From Amycolatopsis xylanica (GTDB lineage Bacteria; Actinomycetota; Actinomycetes; Mycobacteriales; Pseudonocardiaceae): a DNA stretch of 64,000 nt. Below, piece after piece: positions 28,159 to 36,442 of this stretch. The notes below the pieces were generated by a model. That model was not told the origin of the DNA and searched no databases. It saw only the letters and a list, made by a program, of their open reading frames with translations. Within the stretch, counting starts at the first letter, position 1. Every line of letters starts with the position of its first letter. The stretch spans positions 356,456-420,455 of the forward strand of contig NZ_FNON01000008.1 of the NCBI RefSeq assembly GCF_900107045.1, given 5' to 3'. A program made the translations under genes and the position numbers.

Positions 28159-29354
28159 GTCGACATGTGCTCCAAAACGGTCGCCAGCGCCCGCGCGCCG
28201 TGGTCGACGTCTTCGGCTTCGGCGAACTCCTCGGGCGCGTGGCTCACGCCGGTCGGGTTGCGCACGTACAGCATTCCGGCGGGCACGAACCCGGCGAGGA
28301 TCCCGGCGTCGTGCCCGGCGCCGGTGGGCAGCTCCGGCGCGCCGCCGAGCCACTTCCCGAGGTCGTCGCGCAGCTTCGCGTCGAAGGTCACCGTGTCCGA
28401 ATAGGACTCTTCGGCGATCTCGACCAGGCAGCCCTCCTCGGCGGCGGCTTCCTTCGCCAGCGCGCTGAGTTCGGCCACCAGCGCACGCGTCCGGTCACCG
28501 CCGGGCACCCGCGCGTCGAGCCAGAGGTCCACAGTGGACGCGATGACGTTCGTGCCGCCGGGTGTCGGCACGAGACGGCCGACCGTGGCGCGCCCGTCGC
28601 CGGTCGCCTTCGCGACGCGGCGGGCCGCGCCGACCACGGCGGCGGCGGGCAGCATCGGATCGTGGCGGTCGCCGATCAGCGTCGCACCCGCGTGGTTTCC
28701 CTGTCCGGAGAAGGAAAACCGCCAGCGGCCGTGCGCGATGACCGTGTCGCCGACGGCCACCGGCGAGCCGAGGTCGATGAGACCGCGACCCTGTTCGACA
28801 TGCAGTTCGAGGAACCGGCCGATGCGGCCGAGCGCCTCGGGGTCGGCGCCGAACCGCTCGGGATCGTGTCCGGCCTTGGCCGAAGCCTCGGCGAACGTGA
28901 TGCCGTCGGGATCCTTCAGCGCCCGCGCCTTGTCGGCGTCGATCGTCCCGGTGAGCAGGCGCGAACCGAGACACGGGACGCCGAAACGTCCGCCCTCTTC
29001 TTCGGCGAACACGACGACCGCGAACGGCTTGCCCGGCCGGAAACCCTTGGCCTGCAAGATCTCCACCGCGTCGAGCGCGCTGACCACGCCGAGCGGGCCG
29101 TCGAAGGCGCCGCCGCCGGGTACCGAGTCGAGATGGCTGCCGGTGACGACCGCGTCCGGGCCCGGGGTGCCCCACCAGGCCCATATATTGCCGTTGCGGT
29201 CGGTCTCGACGTCGAGCGAAAGGCGCTGCGCACGCTCGACGAACCAGGTGCGCAGCTCTCCCTCGGCCTGATCGAAAGCGTGGCGGGAGTACCCGCCGCG
29301 CTTGCGATCGCGGCCGACGTCGGCGATTTCGCCCAGCAGCGAAGTCGCGGTCAC
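28155..29354 (-). CDS. M20 amidohydrolase (allantoate amidohydrolase/carbamoylase-like), probable N-formylglutamate hydrolase
   Basis: 399 residues of the AmaB/HyuC/AllC group of M20 peptidases. Metal ligands appear at SHLDSVPGGGAFDGPLG, at FAEEEGGRFG (Glu pair), and later in ELHVEQG. These enzymes hydrolyse carbamoyl or formyl amides of amino acids. It lies between hutF and hutU with 4-bp overlaps on both sides. Since HutF makes N-formylglutamate and no HutG is present in the cluster, I infer that this enzyme deformylates it. Database labels usually say allantoate amidohydrolase, which may be misleading here. Confidence 0.82.
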   Translation of the reverse strand: MTATSLLGEIADVGRDRKRGGYSRHAFDQAEGELRTWFVERAQRLSLDVETDRNGNIWAWWGTPGPDAVVTGSHLDSVPGGGAFDGPLGVVSALDAVEILQAKGFRPGKPFAVVVFAEEEGGRFGVPCLGSRLLTGTIDADKARALKDPDGITFAEASAKAGHDPERFGADPEALGRIGRFLELHVEQGRGLIDLGSPVAVGDTVIAHGRWRFSFSGQGNHAGATLIGDRHDPMLPAAAVVGAARRVAKATGDGRATVGRLVPTPGGTNVIASTVDLWLDARVPGGDRTRALVAELSALAKEAAAEEGCLVEIAEESYSDTVTFDAKLRDDLGKWLGGAPELPTGAGHDAGILAGFVPAGMLYVRNPTGVSHAPEEFAEAEDVDHGARALATVLEHMST

Positions 29355-31012
29355 TCGGTGCCCTTCATCGGGATCTTCACGCCGCGCTCGTCGGCGACAT
29401 CGGAAGCCCGGTCGTAGCCCGCGTCCACGTGGCGGATGACGCCCATGCCCGGGTCGTTGGTGAGCACGCGCTCCAGTTTCTGCGCGGCGAGCGCGGTGCC
29501 GTCGGCGACACTGACCTGGCCCGCGTGGATGGAGCGGCCCATGCCGACCCCGCCGCCGTGGTGGATGGACACCCAGCTGGCGCCGGAGGAGGTGTTGACC
29601 AGCGCGTTCAGCAGCGGCCAGTCGGCGATGGCGTCGGAGCCGTCGGCCATGCCCTCGGTCTCGCGGTACGGCGACGCGACGCTGCCGGAGTCGAGGTGGT
29701 CGCGGCCGATGACGACCGGGGCCTTGAGCTCGCCGCTGGCGACCATCTCGTTGAACCGCAGGCCCGCGAGGTGACGCTCGCCGTAGCCGAGCCAGCAGAT
29801 GCGCGACGGAAGTCCTTGGAAGGCAACGCGTTCCCCGGCTAGGCGGATCCAGCGGGCGAGGGATTCGTTCTCGGGGAACAGTTCCAGCATCGCGCGGTCG
29901 GTGGCCGCGATGTCCTCGGGGTCACCGGACAGCGCCGCCCAGCGGAACGGGCCGTTGCCCTCGCAGAACAGCGGGCGGATGTAGGCGGGCACGAAGCCGG
30001 GGAAGTCGAACGCGCGCTCACAGCCGCCGAGCTTCGCCTCGCCGCGGATCGAGTTGCCGTAGTCGAAGACCTCGGCGCCCTTGTCGAGGAAGCCGAGCAT
30101 GGCGTCGACGTGGTCGGCCATCGACTCGCGCGAGCGGTCGGTGAACTCGTCGGGCTTCTTGGCGGCGTAGTCGTGCCAGTCGTCGACGCTGATGCCCTTG
30201 GGGAGATAGGAAAGCGGGTCGTGCGCGGAGGTCTGGTCGGTGACGATGTCGACCTCGACACCCCGGCGCAGCAGCTCCGGCAGGATCTCGGCGGCGTTGC
30301 CGACGACACCGACGGACAGAGCGCGCTTTTCCTTCTTGGCCGACTCGACGCGGCGGATCGCGTCGTCCAAGTCGTCGGCCACCTCGTCGAGGTACCGGGT
30401 CTCGACGCGGCGGTGCGCGCGATGCGGGTCGACCTCGATGCAGAGCGCGACACCGTCATTCATGGTGACGGCGAGCGGCTGGGCGCCGCCCATACCGCCG
30501 AGGCCGGCGGTGACGGTCAGGGTGCCTTTGAGGCTGCCGCCGAAGCGCTTCTTCGCGACAGCGGCGAAAGTCTCGTACGTACCCTGCAGAATGCCTTGCG
30601 TGCCAATGTAAATCCAGGAGCCCGCGGTCATCTGGCCGTACATGGTCAGGCCCTGCTGCTCCAGCCTGCGGAACTCGGGCCAGGTGGCCCAGTCGCCGAC
30701 GAGGTTGGAGTTCGCGATGAGCACACGGGGCGCCCACTCGTGCGTGCGGAACACGCCGACCGGCTTGCCGGACTGGACCAGCAGCGTCTCGTCGGCTTCC
30801 AGCGAGGTCAGCTCGCGGGTGATGGCGTCGAAGCTGGCCCAGTTGCGGGCGGCCTTGCCGGTGCCGCCGTAGACGACCAGGTCGTCGGGGCGCTCGGCGA
30901 CCTCGGGGTCGAGGTTGTTGTGGAACATCCGCAGCGCGGCTTCGGTCTGCCAGTTCTTGGCGGTCAGCTGCGTGCCTCGGGCGGCGCGGACCGGGCGGGC
31001 GGTGCTGGTCAT
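29351..31012 (-). CDS. hutU: Urocanate hydratase HutU
   Basis: 553 residues, normal length. It carries the NAD-binding glycine segment TAGLGGMGGAQPLA and the HutU-specific blocks WASFDAITRELTSL and VSIHHGGGVGMGRSIHAG. It hydrates urocanate to 4-imidazolone-5-propionate using a tightly bound NAD+. The start is 64 bp downstream of hutH. That gap holds a 24-bp perfect inverted repeat, which may regulate or terminate transcription between the two. Confidence 0.95.
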   Translation of the reverse strand: MTSTARPVRAARGTQLTAKNWQTEAALRMFHNNLDPEVAERPDDLVVYGGTGKAARNWASFDAITRELTSLEADETLLVQSGKPVGVFRTHEWAPRVLIANSNLVGDWATWPEFRRLEQQGLTMYGQMTAGSWIYIGTQGILQGTYETFAAVAKKRFGGSLKGTLTVTAGLGGMGGAQPLAVTMNDGVALCIEVDPHRAHRRVETRYLDEVADDLDDAIRRVESAKKEKRALSVGVVGNAAEILPELLRRGVEVDIVTDQTSAHDPLSYLPKGISVDDWHDYAAKKPDEFTDRSRESMADHVDAMLGFLDKGAEVFDYGNSIRGEAKLGGCERAFDFPGFVPAYIRPLFCEGNGPFRWAALSGDPEDIAATDRAMLELFPENESLARWIRLAGERVAFQGLPSRICWLGYGERHLAGLRFNEMVASGELKAPVVIGRDHLDSGSVASPYRETEGMADGSDAIADWPLLNALVNTSSGASWVSIHHGGGVGMGRSIHAGQVSVADGTALAAQKLERVLTNDPGMGVIRHVDAGYDRASDVADERGVKIPMKGTE

Positions 31013-31029
31013 GTTTCCTCCAGATGAGC

Positions 31030-31084
31030 GGGATTTAGCGGGCTTTATCCCGGCGCTTTTCCGGGATAAAGCCCGCTAAATCCC
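31030..31084. repeat. 24-bp perfect inverted repeat between hutH and hutU
   Basis: Two perfect 24-bp arms (GGGATTTAGCGGGCTTTATC... and its complement) flank a 7-nt loop. The hutH stop codon at 31076-31078 lies inside one arm. In the transcript this gives a very stable hairpin, without a T-run, between two operon genes. Attenuation, mRNA stabilisation or a repeat-element origin are all possible. Confidence 0.85.
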
Positions 31085-32596
31085 AGCGGCGTCGAGCACG
31101 GCGCCGGAACGGACGAGTTCTTCGGCGGCGGCGATCTCCGGCGCCAGGTGACGGTCGGGCCCGGGGCCTTCGACCTTGGTACGCAGCAGATCCCGGACCC
31201 GGCCGGTGACCGGCGACGGCTCCAGCGGCGCGCGCAGGTCGAGCGCGCGGGCGGCGGTGAGCAGCTCGATGGCGAGCACGGTGGTCAGCCCGTCGACGGC
31301 CTTGCGCAGCTTGCGCGCGCTCGACCAGCCCATCGAGACGTGGTCCTCCTGCATGGCGCTGCTCGGGATCGAGTCGACCGACGCGGGCACCGCGAGCCGC
31401 TTGAGCTCGCTGACCACGGCGGCCTGGGTGTACTGCGCGATCATGTGCCCCGAGTCGACGCCGGGGTCGGCCGCGAGGAACGGCGGCAGGCCGTGCGAGC
31501 GCGTCTTGTCGAGCATCCGGTCGGTGCGGCGCTCGGCGATGCTGGCGACGTCCGCGAGCGGGATCGCCAGGAAGTCGAGCACGTAGGCGACCGGCGCGCC
31601 GTGGAAGTTGCCGTTCGACTCGACCCGGCCGTCTTCCAGCACGACCGGATTGTCCACAGCGGACGCCAGCTCGCGGCTCGCGACGAGCTCGGCGTGCGTG
31701 AGGCTGTCGCGGGCGCCGCCGTGGACCTGGGGGCTGCACCGCAGCGAGTAGGCGTCCTGGACGCGGTTGCAGTCGGGGCCGCGGTGGCTCTCGACGATCT
31801 TGGAACCCTGGAGCGCCGCGAACATCCGCGCGGCGCTCTCGGCCTGCCCGGGGTGCGGGCGCAGCGCCTGCAGGTCGGCGGCGAACGCGCGGTCCGTGCC
31901 GAGCAGCGCCTCGACGCTCATGGCGGCGGTGATGTCGGCGATGTCGAGGAGCTTGCGCAGATCGGCGGCGGCGAGCAGCAGCATGCCGAGCATGCCGTCG
32001 GTGCCGTTGGTGAGCGCGAGGCCCTCCTTCTCGGCGAGCACGACCGGCTCGATGTCCGCGTGCTCGAGCGCGTCGGCGGCGTTGACGATGTCGCCGTTGT
32101 ACTCGACCTCGCCCTCCCCCATCAGCGCGAGCGCGACGGCGGCGAGCGGCGCGAGGTCACCGGAGCAGCCGAGCGAGCCGTACTCGTGCACGATCGGGGT
32201 GATCCCGGCGTTGAGCAGCGCGGCGAGCGTGTTCGCGGTACCCGGCCGCACGCCGGTGAACCCGCTGGCGAGCGTGCGGAGCCTGAGCAGCATGAGGGCG
32301 CGGACGACCTCGGTCTCGACGGGCGCGCCCGCACCGGCGGCGTGCGAGCGGATGAGGCTGCGCTGCAGCGCCGTCCGGCTCTCGCGGGGGATGTGCCGGG
32401 TGGCGAGCGCGCCGAACCCGGTGCTGACGCCGTACGTGGGCGTGACGGCATGCGCGAGGTCTTCGATGTGCTGGCGTTTCTCGGCGAGCCTGGCTTCGGC
32501 GGCCCCGGTCAGCCCGACCGGCGCGTACTCCCGCGCGACCGCGACCACCTGCTCGGCGCTGAGCGGCTCCGACCCCAGTAACACTTTTTCCGGCAT
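31076..32596 (-). CDS. hutH: Histidine ammonia-lyase HutH
   Basis: 506 residues from the ATG at 32596 (MPEKVLLGSEPLSAEQ); an in-frame TTG at 32611 would add five residues. The self-processed MIO cofactor site is GSLGCSGDLAPLA, with Cys144-Ser145-Gly146 in place of the common Ala-Ser-Gly, a variant I recall from actinobacterial enzymes. The enzyme deaminates histidine to urocanate, the first step of histidine use. It is the first gene of the hut operon. Its promoter region holds an 18-bp palindrome and repeats shared with the divergent IclR gene. Confidence 0.94.
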   Translation of the reverse strand: MPEKVLLGSEPLSAEQVVAVAREYAPVGLTGAAEARLAEKRQHIEDLAHAVTPTYGVSTGFGALATRHIPRESRTALQRSLIRSHAAGAGAPVETEVVRALMLLRLRTLASGFTGVRPGTANTLAALLNAGITPIVHEYGSLGCSGDLAPLAAVALALMGEGEVEYNGDIVNAADALEHADIEPVVLAEKEGLALTNGTDGMLGMLLLAAADLRKLLDIADITAAMSVEALLGTDRAFAADLQALRPHPGQAESAARMFAALQGSKIVESHRGPDCNRVQDAYSLRCSPQVHGGARDSLTHAELVASRELASAVDNPVVLEDGRVESNGNFHGAPVAYVLDFLAIPLADVASIAERRTDRMLDKTRSHGLPPFLAADPGVDSGHMIAQYTQAAVVSELKRLAVPASVDSIPSSAMQEDHVSMGWSSARKLRKAVDGLTTVLAIELLTAARALDLRAPLEPSPVTGRVRDLLRTKVEGPGPDRHLAPEIAAAEELVRSGAVLDAAGI

Positions 32597-32650
32597 GCCC
32601 CTATTGGACAACCCCGCCCACCCGGGTGAACATCACCCGAAGGCGTCTTC

Positions 32651-32668
32651 CGTCTGGTATCCCAGACG
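32651..32668. promoter_or_regulatory. Candidate operator of the hut operon
   Basis: CGTCTGGTATCCCAGACG is a perfect 7-bp inverted repeat around TATC, 54 bp upstream of the hutH start. The divergent IclR-family regulator is the obvious candidate to bind it. Inferred from symmetry and place. Confidence 0.5.
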
Positions 32669-32684
32669 AAGGCTCGCGATACCC

Positions 32685-32759
32685 CGAAAGTGGCTTTCGT
32701 CAGGTGCGATCTGACAAAAGTGGCTTTCGGGGTATGGCATCTGACGAAAGTGGCTTTCG
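32685..32759. repeat. Three copies of a 15-bp palindrome at 30-bp spacing
   Basis: (C)GAAAGTGGCTTTCG occurs at 32685, 32715 (one base changed) and 32745, exactly 30 bp apart, with partly conserved spacers. Related 30-bp units sit at 63633 and 63663, so this is probably a dispersed repeat family rather than a local operator, although it lies in the hutH/iclR control region. Confidence 0.75.
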
Positions 32760-32779
32760 GGCTAACGGGAGGTGAGCGC

Positions 32780-33562
32780 GTGGGCAGGAGCAGCGATGTG
32801 CCCGCACTGAGGCATGGGCTGGCGATACTCCGGGTGCTCGCCAGCAGGCCCGGGCCGGTGAGCGCGGCGACCATCGCCAGGGAGCTGGAACTCCCGCGCT
32901 CCACGACCTATCACCTGCTCGCCGAACTCACCGAAGCCGGGTTCGTGGCGCACCTGCCCGCGGAACGCCGGTACGGCCTCGGCATCGCGTCGTTCGAACT
33001 CGGCTCGGCCTACCTCAGGCATGATCCGCTCGAACGGCTCGCCGGGCCGTTGCTGCGCAAGCTGGTCGACAAGGTCGGGCACACCGCGCACCTGGGTGTG
33101 TTGCACGGCAACGAATCCCTGTACCTCATCAAGGAACGGCCCGTGAAACCCGAGACGCTGGTGACCGAGGTCGGCGTGCGGCTGCCCGCGCAGCTGACCG
33201 CGTCCGGCCGCGCGATACTCAGGCATCTCGAAGCGCCGCACGTGCGCGCGCTTTTCCCATCCGCAAGCGCTTTCGTGTTGCGGACCCAAAGAGGCCCCAA
33301 GAGTCTCGCCGAACTCCGCCGGACGCTGACCGCCGAGCGCAGGCTCGGCTGGGCGGTGGAGGACGGCAATGTCACCGAGGGGTTCGCTTCGGTGGCCTGC
33401 CCCGTTTTCGATCACGGCGGACGGCCGCTGGCGGCCATCAGCGTCACCCTCCGGCATCACTGTGCTACCGAAGGGTGCGCTGAAACGTGGCCTGATCTCG
33501 CGGGGGAGGTCGGGAAGACGGCGCAGGAGCTGACGCGCCGGATCGGGGGTCAGCCGGCGTGA
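32780..33562 (+). CDS. IclR-family transcriptional regulator (probable hut regulator)
   Basis: 260 residues from the GTG at 32780, which has GGGAGGTG 6 bp upstream; the upstream extension is just the repeat translated. The winged helix-turn-helix is near residues 10-65 (VSAATIARELELPRSTTYHLL). The IclR effector domain follows, with GHTAHLGVLHGNESLYL and NVTEGFASVACPVFD. It diverges from the hut operon, so control of histidine use, perhaps through urocanate, is likely. It converges with and overlaps a small gene by 13 bp. Confidence 0.9.
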   Translation: MGRSSDVPALRHGLAILRVLASRPGPVSAATIARELELPRSTTYHLLAELTEAGFVAHLPAERRYGLGIASFELGSAYLRHDPLERLAGPLLRKLVDKVGHTAHLGVLHGNESLYLIKERPVKPETLVTEVGVRLPAQLTASGRAILRHLEAPHVRALFPSASAFVLRTQRGPKSLAELRRTLTAERRLGWAVEDGNVTEGFASVACPVFDHGGRPLAAISVTLRHHCATEGCAETWPDLAGEVGKTAQELTRRIGGQPA

Positions 33563-33759
33563 GCCGCGCGGCGGCCCTCTGCGGCCTCGAGGCCCAGCAT
33601 GGCGAGCAATTCCGCGCACTCGATCGCATCCGAGGCGTGTCCTGCCACGGTGCGGGCCGCGCGGCCGTTCTGCACTGACATGTGTGCGTGTTCTTCGGCG
33701 CGGATTCCCGCGAGAAGACCCTGCTCTTCCGTCGGGGAGGAATGCCTAGCCCAGGTCAT
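33550..33759 (-). CDS. Small hypothetical protein
   Basis: 69 residues, acidic/Ala-rich, no membrane segment (GLLAGIRAEEHAHMSVQNGR and CAELLAMLGLEAAEG). A good ribosome site (GAAGAAGG) precedes the ATG. It follows the PucR-type gene on the same strand. No family recognised. Confidence 0.6.
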   Translation of the reverse strand: MTWARHSSPTEEQGLLAGIRAEEHAHMSVQNGRAARTVAGHASDAIECAELLAMLGLEAAEGRRAAHAG

Positions 33760-33872
33760 CTAGCACCTTCTTCCGGCCCGCGACACTGATCGCGGCGGGC
33801 CATGGTCGGGACCTCAGCATGACACTCGACCACCCGAATGTCCTAACGTCGTGCCAAAGCGAGATCAAACGA

Positions 33873-35159
33873 TTAGCCCAACTCAGCGAGCAGGACGGAC
33901 TTTCCCAGCCATCTGCAGGCGCTCAGCGCGACCTCGACGTTGAGCCGGTCGTCGCGGATCGACCAGCCGAGGACCTCTTCGGCCTTGCGTAGCCGGTACT
34001 GCACGGAATTCTTGTGAATTCCCAGCTGGACGGCCGCAGCGGCGTAGCTCCCGCCACACGATAGGAAGGCGTGCACGGTCTCTCGGAGGCGCGCGTGCGG
34101 CTCGTCGTCGAGCGCCAGATCACCGAGCACGTCCTGGACCCAGTGACGGGTCGCTTCCAGGTCTGAACACATCAGCGCGACCGGCCCGACGTCACCGAAA
34201 GCGGTGAACGACGGCGCGGGTGCGCGGCCCGCGACGGCTACTGCCTGTGCCTGAATGGCTTGCTGGTGTGACCGCCGGAACCCGCGTACCCCGCCGCCGG
34301 GCGCGCCGACGGCGACCCGCACCGGGGTCTCGCCGAGGTCGGCCGCCGCGGCCATCGTGTCGGTGTCCCAGCCCGCGCGCTGGCCGAGTGGCAGCCAGAC
34401 CCACGCGCTCAGTTCGTCCCAGGGCACGAACAGCGGGCGGATGAGGCAGCCGAGCCGCTCGCCGAGCGTGCGCACCACGCGTTCCAGTGTCGGCAAAAGA
34501 CTTTCGCCCGCGGTGTCGCGGTCGCCCCACAGGACCAGCCCGAGATGCTGCTGCCGGAGCCGGTAGCCGAGCACGTTCTCGGTCGCGTCCAGATCGAGGT
34601 TGCGGCCCTCGACCAGATCCCGCACCCTGGCCGCGCGGACCGCGCCCTGGTTCAGCGCCCAGCGGTCGCGCTCGTCCTCGTATTCCGCGACGACCCGCTG
34701 CGTCGCGCGGTCGATGTACGCGGACGTGACGCCCACAAGTTCTTGCGCCGCAGCGGAAACAACCGTTCCCTCGCCGCTCTGGTGCTTGAGTTCCTCGAGG
34801 CACCAGCGCAGGAAACTGTCCTGTCCCAGGCGATAGCACCGCACGAGCGCGTCGACCGGGATGCCGCGCTGGGCCAATCGCCGCGCGTAGTCGACGGCCG
34901 CTGCGGGGGTCTCCGCGCGCGTGACATCGGTGCGATGTCCCAGCACGTAAAGCAAAGTGGCCACGTTGGCCTCGACGCTCGCGGACAGCGCCTGCAGCAA
35001 TCGCTCATCGCCGCCGAGGTACTCGATCTCGGCGGACAGCCTGCCGCGCAGATCCTCGGCGATGGATGGCAGGTTCGCGCTCATCGCGGAGGCGATCGCG
35101 GTCACCGTCTCCGCAACCTCCGCCGATTCGTCGGCGGCTTCGTTGCGAATAACGCGCAC
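33873..35159 (-). CDS. PucR/CdaR-type transcriptional regulator
   Basis: 428 residues from a GTG at 35159 preceded by GGTGAG; a longer frame to 35252 is possible but its added residues do not look like the family. The N-terminal helical sensor region carries PVDALVRCYRLGQDSFLRW. The centre has a GGDEF-like fold (ALMCSDLEA). The C-terminal PucR helix-turn-helix reads VHAFLSCGGSYAAAAVQLGIHKNSVQYRL. Such regulators often control purine, amino-acid or sugar-acid use. No target gene is adjacent apart from the small gene 113 bp downstream. Confidence 0.82.
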   Translation of the reverse strand: MRVIRNEAADESAEVAETVTAIASAMSANLPSIAEDLRGRLSAEIEYLGGDERLLQALSASVEANVATLLYVLGHRTDVTRAETPAAAVDYARRLAQRGIPVDALVRCYRLGQDSFLRWCLEELKHQSGEGTVVSAAAQELVGVTSAYIDRATQRVVAEYEDERDRWALNQGAVRAARVRDLVEGRNLDLDATENVLGYRLRQQHLGLVLWGDRDTAGESLLPTLERVVRTLGERLGCLIRPLFVPWDELSAWVWLPLGQRAGWDTDTMAAAADLGETPVRVAVGAPGGGVRGFRRSHQQAIQAQAVAVAGRAPAPSFTAFGDVGPVALMCSDLEATRHWVQDVLGDLALDDEPHARLRETVHAFLSCGGSYAAAAVQLGIHKNSVQYRLRKAEEVLGWSIRDDRLNVEVALSACRWLGKSVLLAELG

Positions 35160-35506
35160 AGGCTCACCGTACGCCGCTCCGCCGCACCAAGTAAGGTTCG
35201 TCACGCTCACCGCGGCCCCCGCTTCACCTGCACCAACGACACGGATAATCACACCGCGTCGCCAATCACACTCCCACTGTGACAGTCGGGTTCCACTGTG
35301 CGCACAGCACGGCTTTGCCGAAAATCTTGGTCCCCGCGACCAAAAACCGGGTTTGCGCAGACCAGGATCGGATTCCGGGCACCGGGCGACCGGCTCCGGT
35401 GCCGAAGACGATCACCCGCAGTCCCGGCCCGGCTTTTCCCTGTTTCACCCCAATAGCCGAGTCATCGGCCCGGCCCGAGGCACCCGGTTGGCCTATCGGA
35501 AGCCGA
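35160..35506. other. 347-bp stretch without a gene
   Basis: Between the PucR start and the TetR stop. It should include the pucR promoter. I see no coding frame with a ribosome site, no RNA and no clear hairpin. Confidence 0.4.
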
Positions 35507-36112
35507 TCATCGCTCCGATGTGGACGCTCGCATCCCGTCGAGGATGAGCGCCAGCCCGTGCTCGAAGCGCCGGTCGTGGTCACTCGCGGCGAGCACCGCC
35601 GCGTGCGCCGCCGGGAACCTCGCCGGATCCGGCGCCGCGGGCACCTCCGCGCGGTTGGCCGCCTGCTGCTCTTCGAGCGTCGTGCCGAGCACAAAGTCGG
35701 TCAGCACGCCGATCCCGCGCAACGCGGCGTCCGGTGTGAAGCCCGCTTTGCCGAGCATCTCGAGGACGCTTTCGACGTGCTCCCAGCGTTCCCCGATCGG
35801 CCGGGCCGCGCTCGCGAGCAGCGCGCCGTCGCGATGGGCGAGCATGCCGCGGCGGATCCGCCGGGCCATCCAGGCGAGCCAGGCATCCCACTCGGCTCCG
35901 GGCCCCGGCGCGCCGTCGAGGCCGTCCATGGCGGCCATGGCCGCGGCGTGCATCTCGTCGAGCAGATCCTGCTTGTTCTTGAAGTGCCAGTAGAGCGTCG
36001 GCGCCTGGATGCCGAGTTCCCTGGCGAGCTTGCGCAGCGACAGGTTCTCCAGCCCGACCTCGTCGAGCAACCGCAAGGCCGTCTTGACGACCTCTTCGCG
36101 CACCAGGGCCAT
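35507..36112 (-). CDS. TetR-family regulator (TetR_C class)
   Basis: 201 residues. The N-terminal helix-turn-helix is LSLRKLARELGIQAPTLYWHFKNKQDLLDEM, the tetracycline-repressor-class form with YWHFKNK. The ligand domain ends DRRFEHGLALILDG, as in TetR_C. Such proteins usually repress an adjacent drug-efflux gene, but no efflux gene neighbours it here. An almost perfect palindrome lies 30 bp upstream (36142-36156) and probably serves autoregulation. Upstream sequence up to the LPMO promoter holds no other gene. Confidence 0.88.
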   Translation of the reverse strand: MALVREEVVKTALRLLDEVGLENLSLRKLARELGIQAPTLYWHFKNKQDLLDEMHAAAMAAMDGLDGAPGPGAEWDAWLAWMARRIRRGMLAHRDGALLASAARPIGERWEHVESVLEMLGKAGFTPDAALRGIGVLTDFVLGTTLEEQQAANRAEVPAAPDPARFPAAHAAVLAASDHDRRFEHGLALILDGMRASTSER

Positions 36113-36141
36113 AACACTCCTTCCATAACCCGAAACATTAA

Positions 36142-36156
36142 TCTAACAGTGTTCGA
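36142..36156. promoter_or_regulatory. Candidate TetR operator
   Basis: TCTAACAGTGTTCGA is a near-perfect palindrome (AACA-G-TGTT core) 30 bp upstream of the TetR-family start. It resembles known TetR-class operator cores. Inferred. Confidence 0.45.
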
Positions 36157-36344
36157 GAAGGATCGCCGACCGGGTTCGACCGTCTATTCCGGACCACGCC
36201 GGGTAATGGTCCGCGAAATTGCGCGACAGGTTTCTCACCTAGCGATAATCCGCACCGGTGCGCTCTCCGCAACGACCCGGCAAGAGCATGTCCAGTGGGC
36301 TGGAACGGTTCAGCGACTTTGGTCGGATGACAGCACGTGATTCC

Positions 36345-36381
36345 TTGACCAAACGGACATTCGGACTTATGGTCTAGACCA
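36345..36381 (+). promoter_or_regulatory. Promoter and DasR-type (dre) site of the LPMO gene
   Basis: TTGACC at 36345 and TATGGT at 36368 are separated by 17 bp and look like a sigma-70-type promoter. The perfect palindrome TGGTCTAGACCA (36370-36381) covers the -10 box. It equals the core of the dre consensus bound by DasR, the GlcNAc-responsive GntR repressor of chitin genes in Streptomyces. A chitin-active enzyme is encoded 61 bp downstream. Confidence 0.78.
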
Positions 36382-36442
36382 CATTCACGTGAGCCGCTCC
36401 CCTATTCGCCGAACACCGTTGTTCCGCCGTTTGGAGCCTGCA

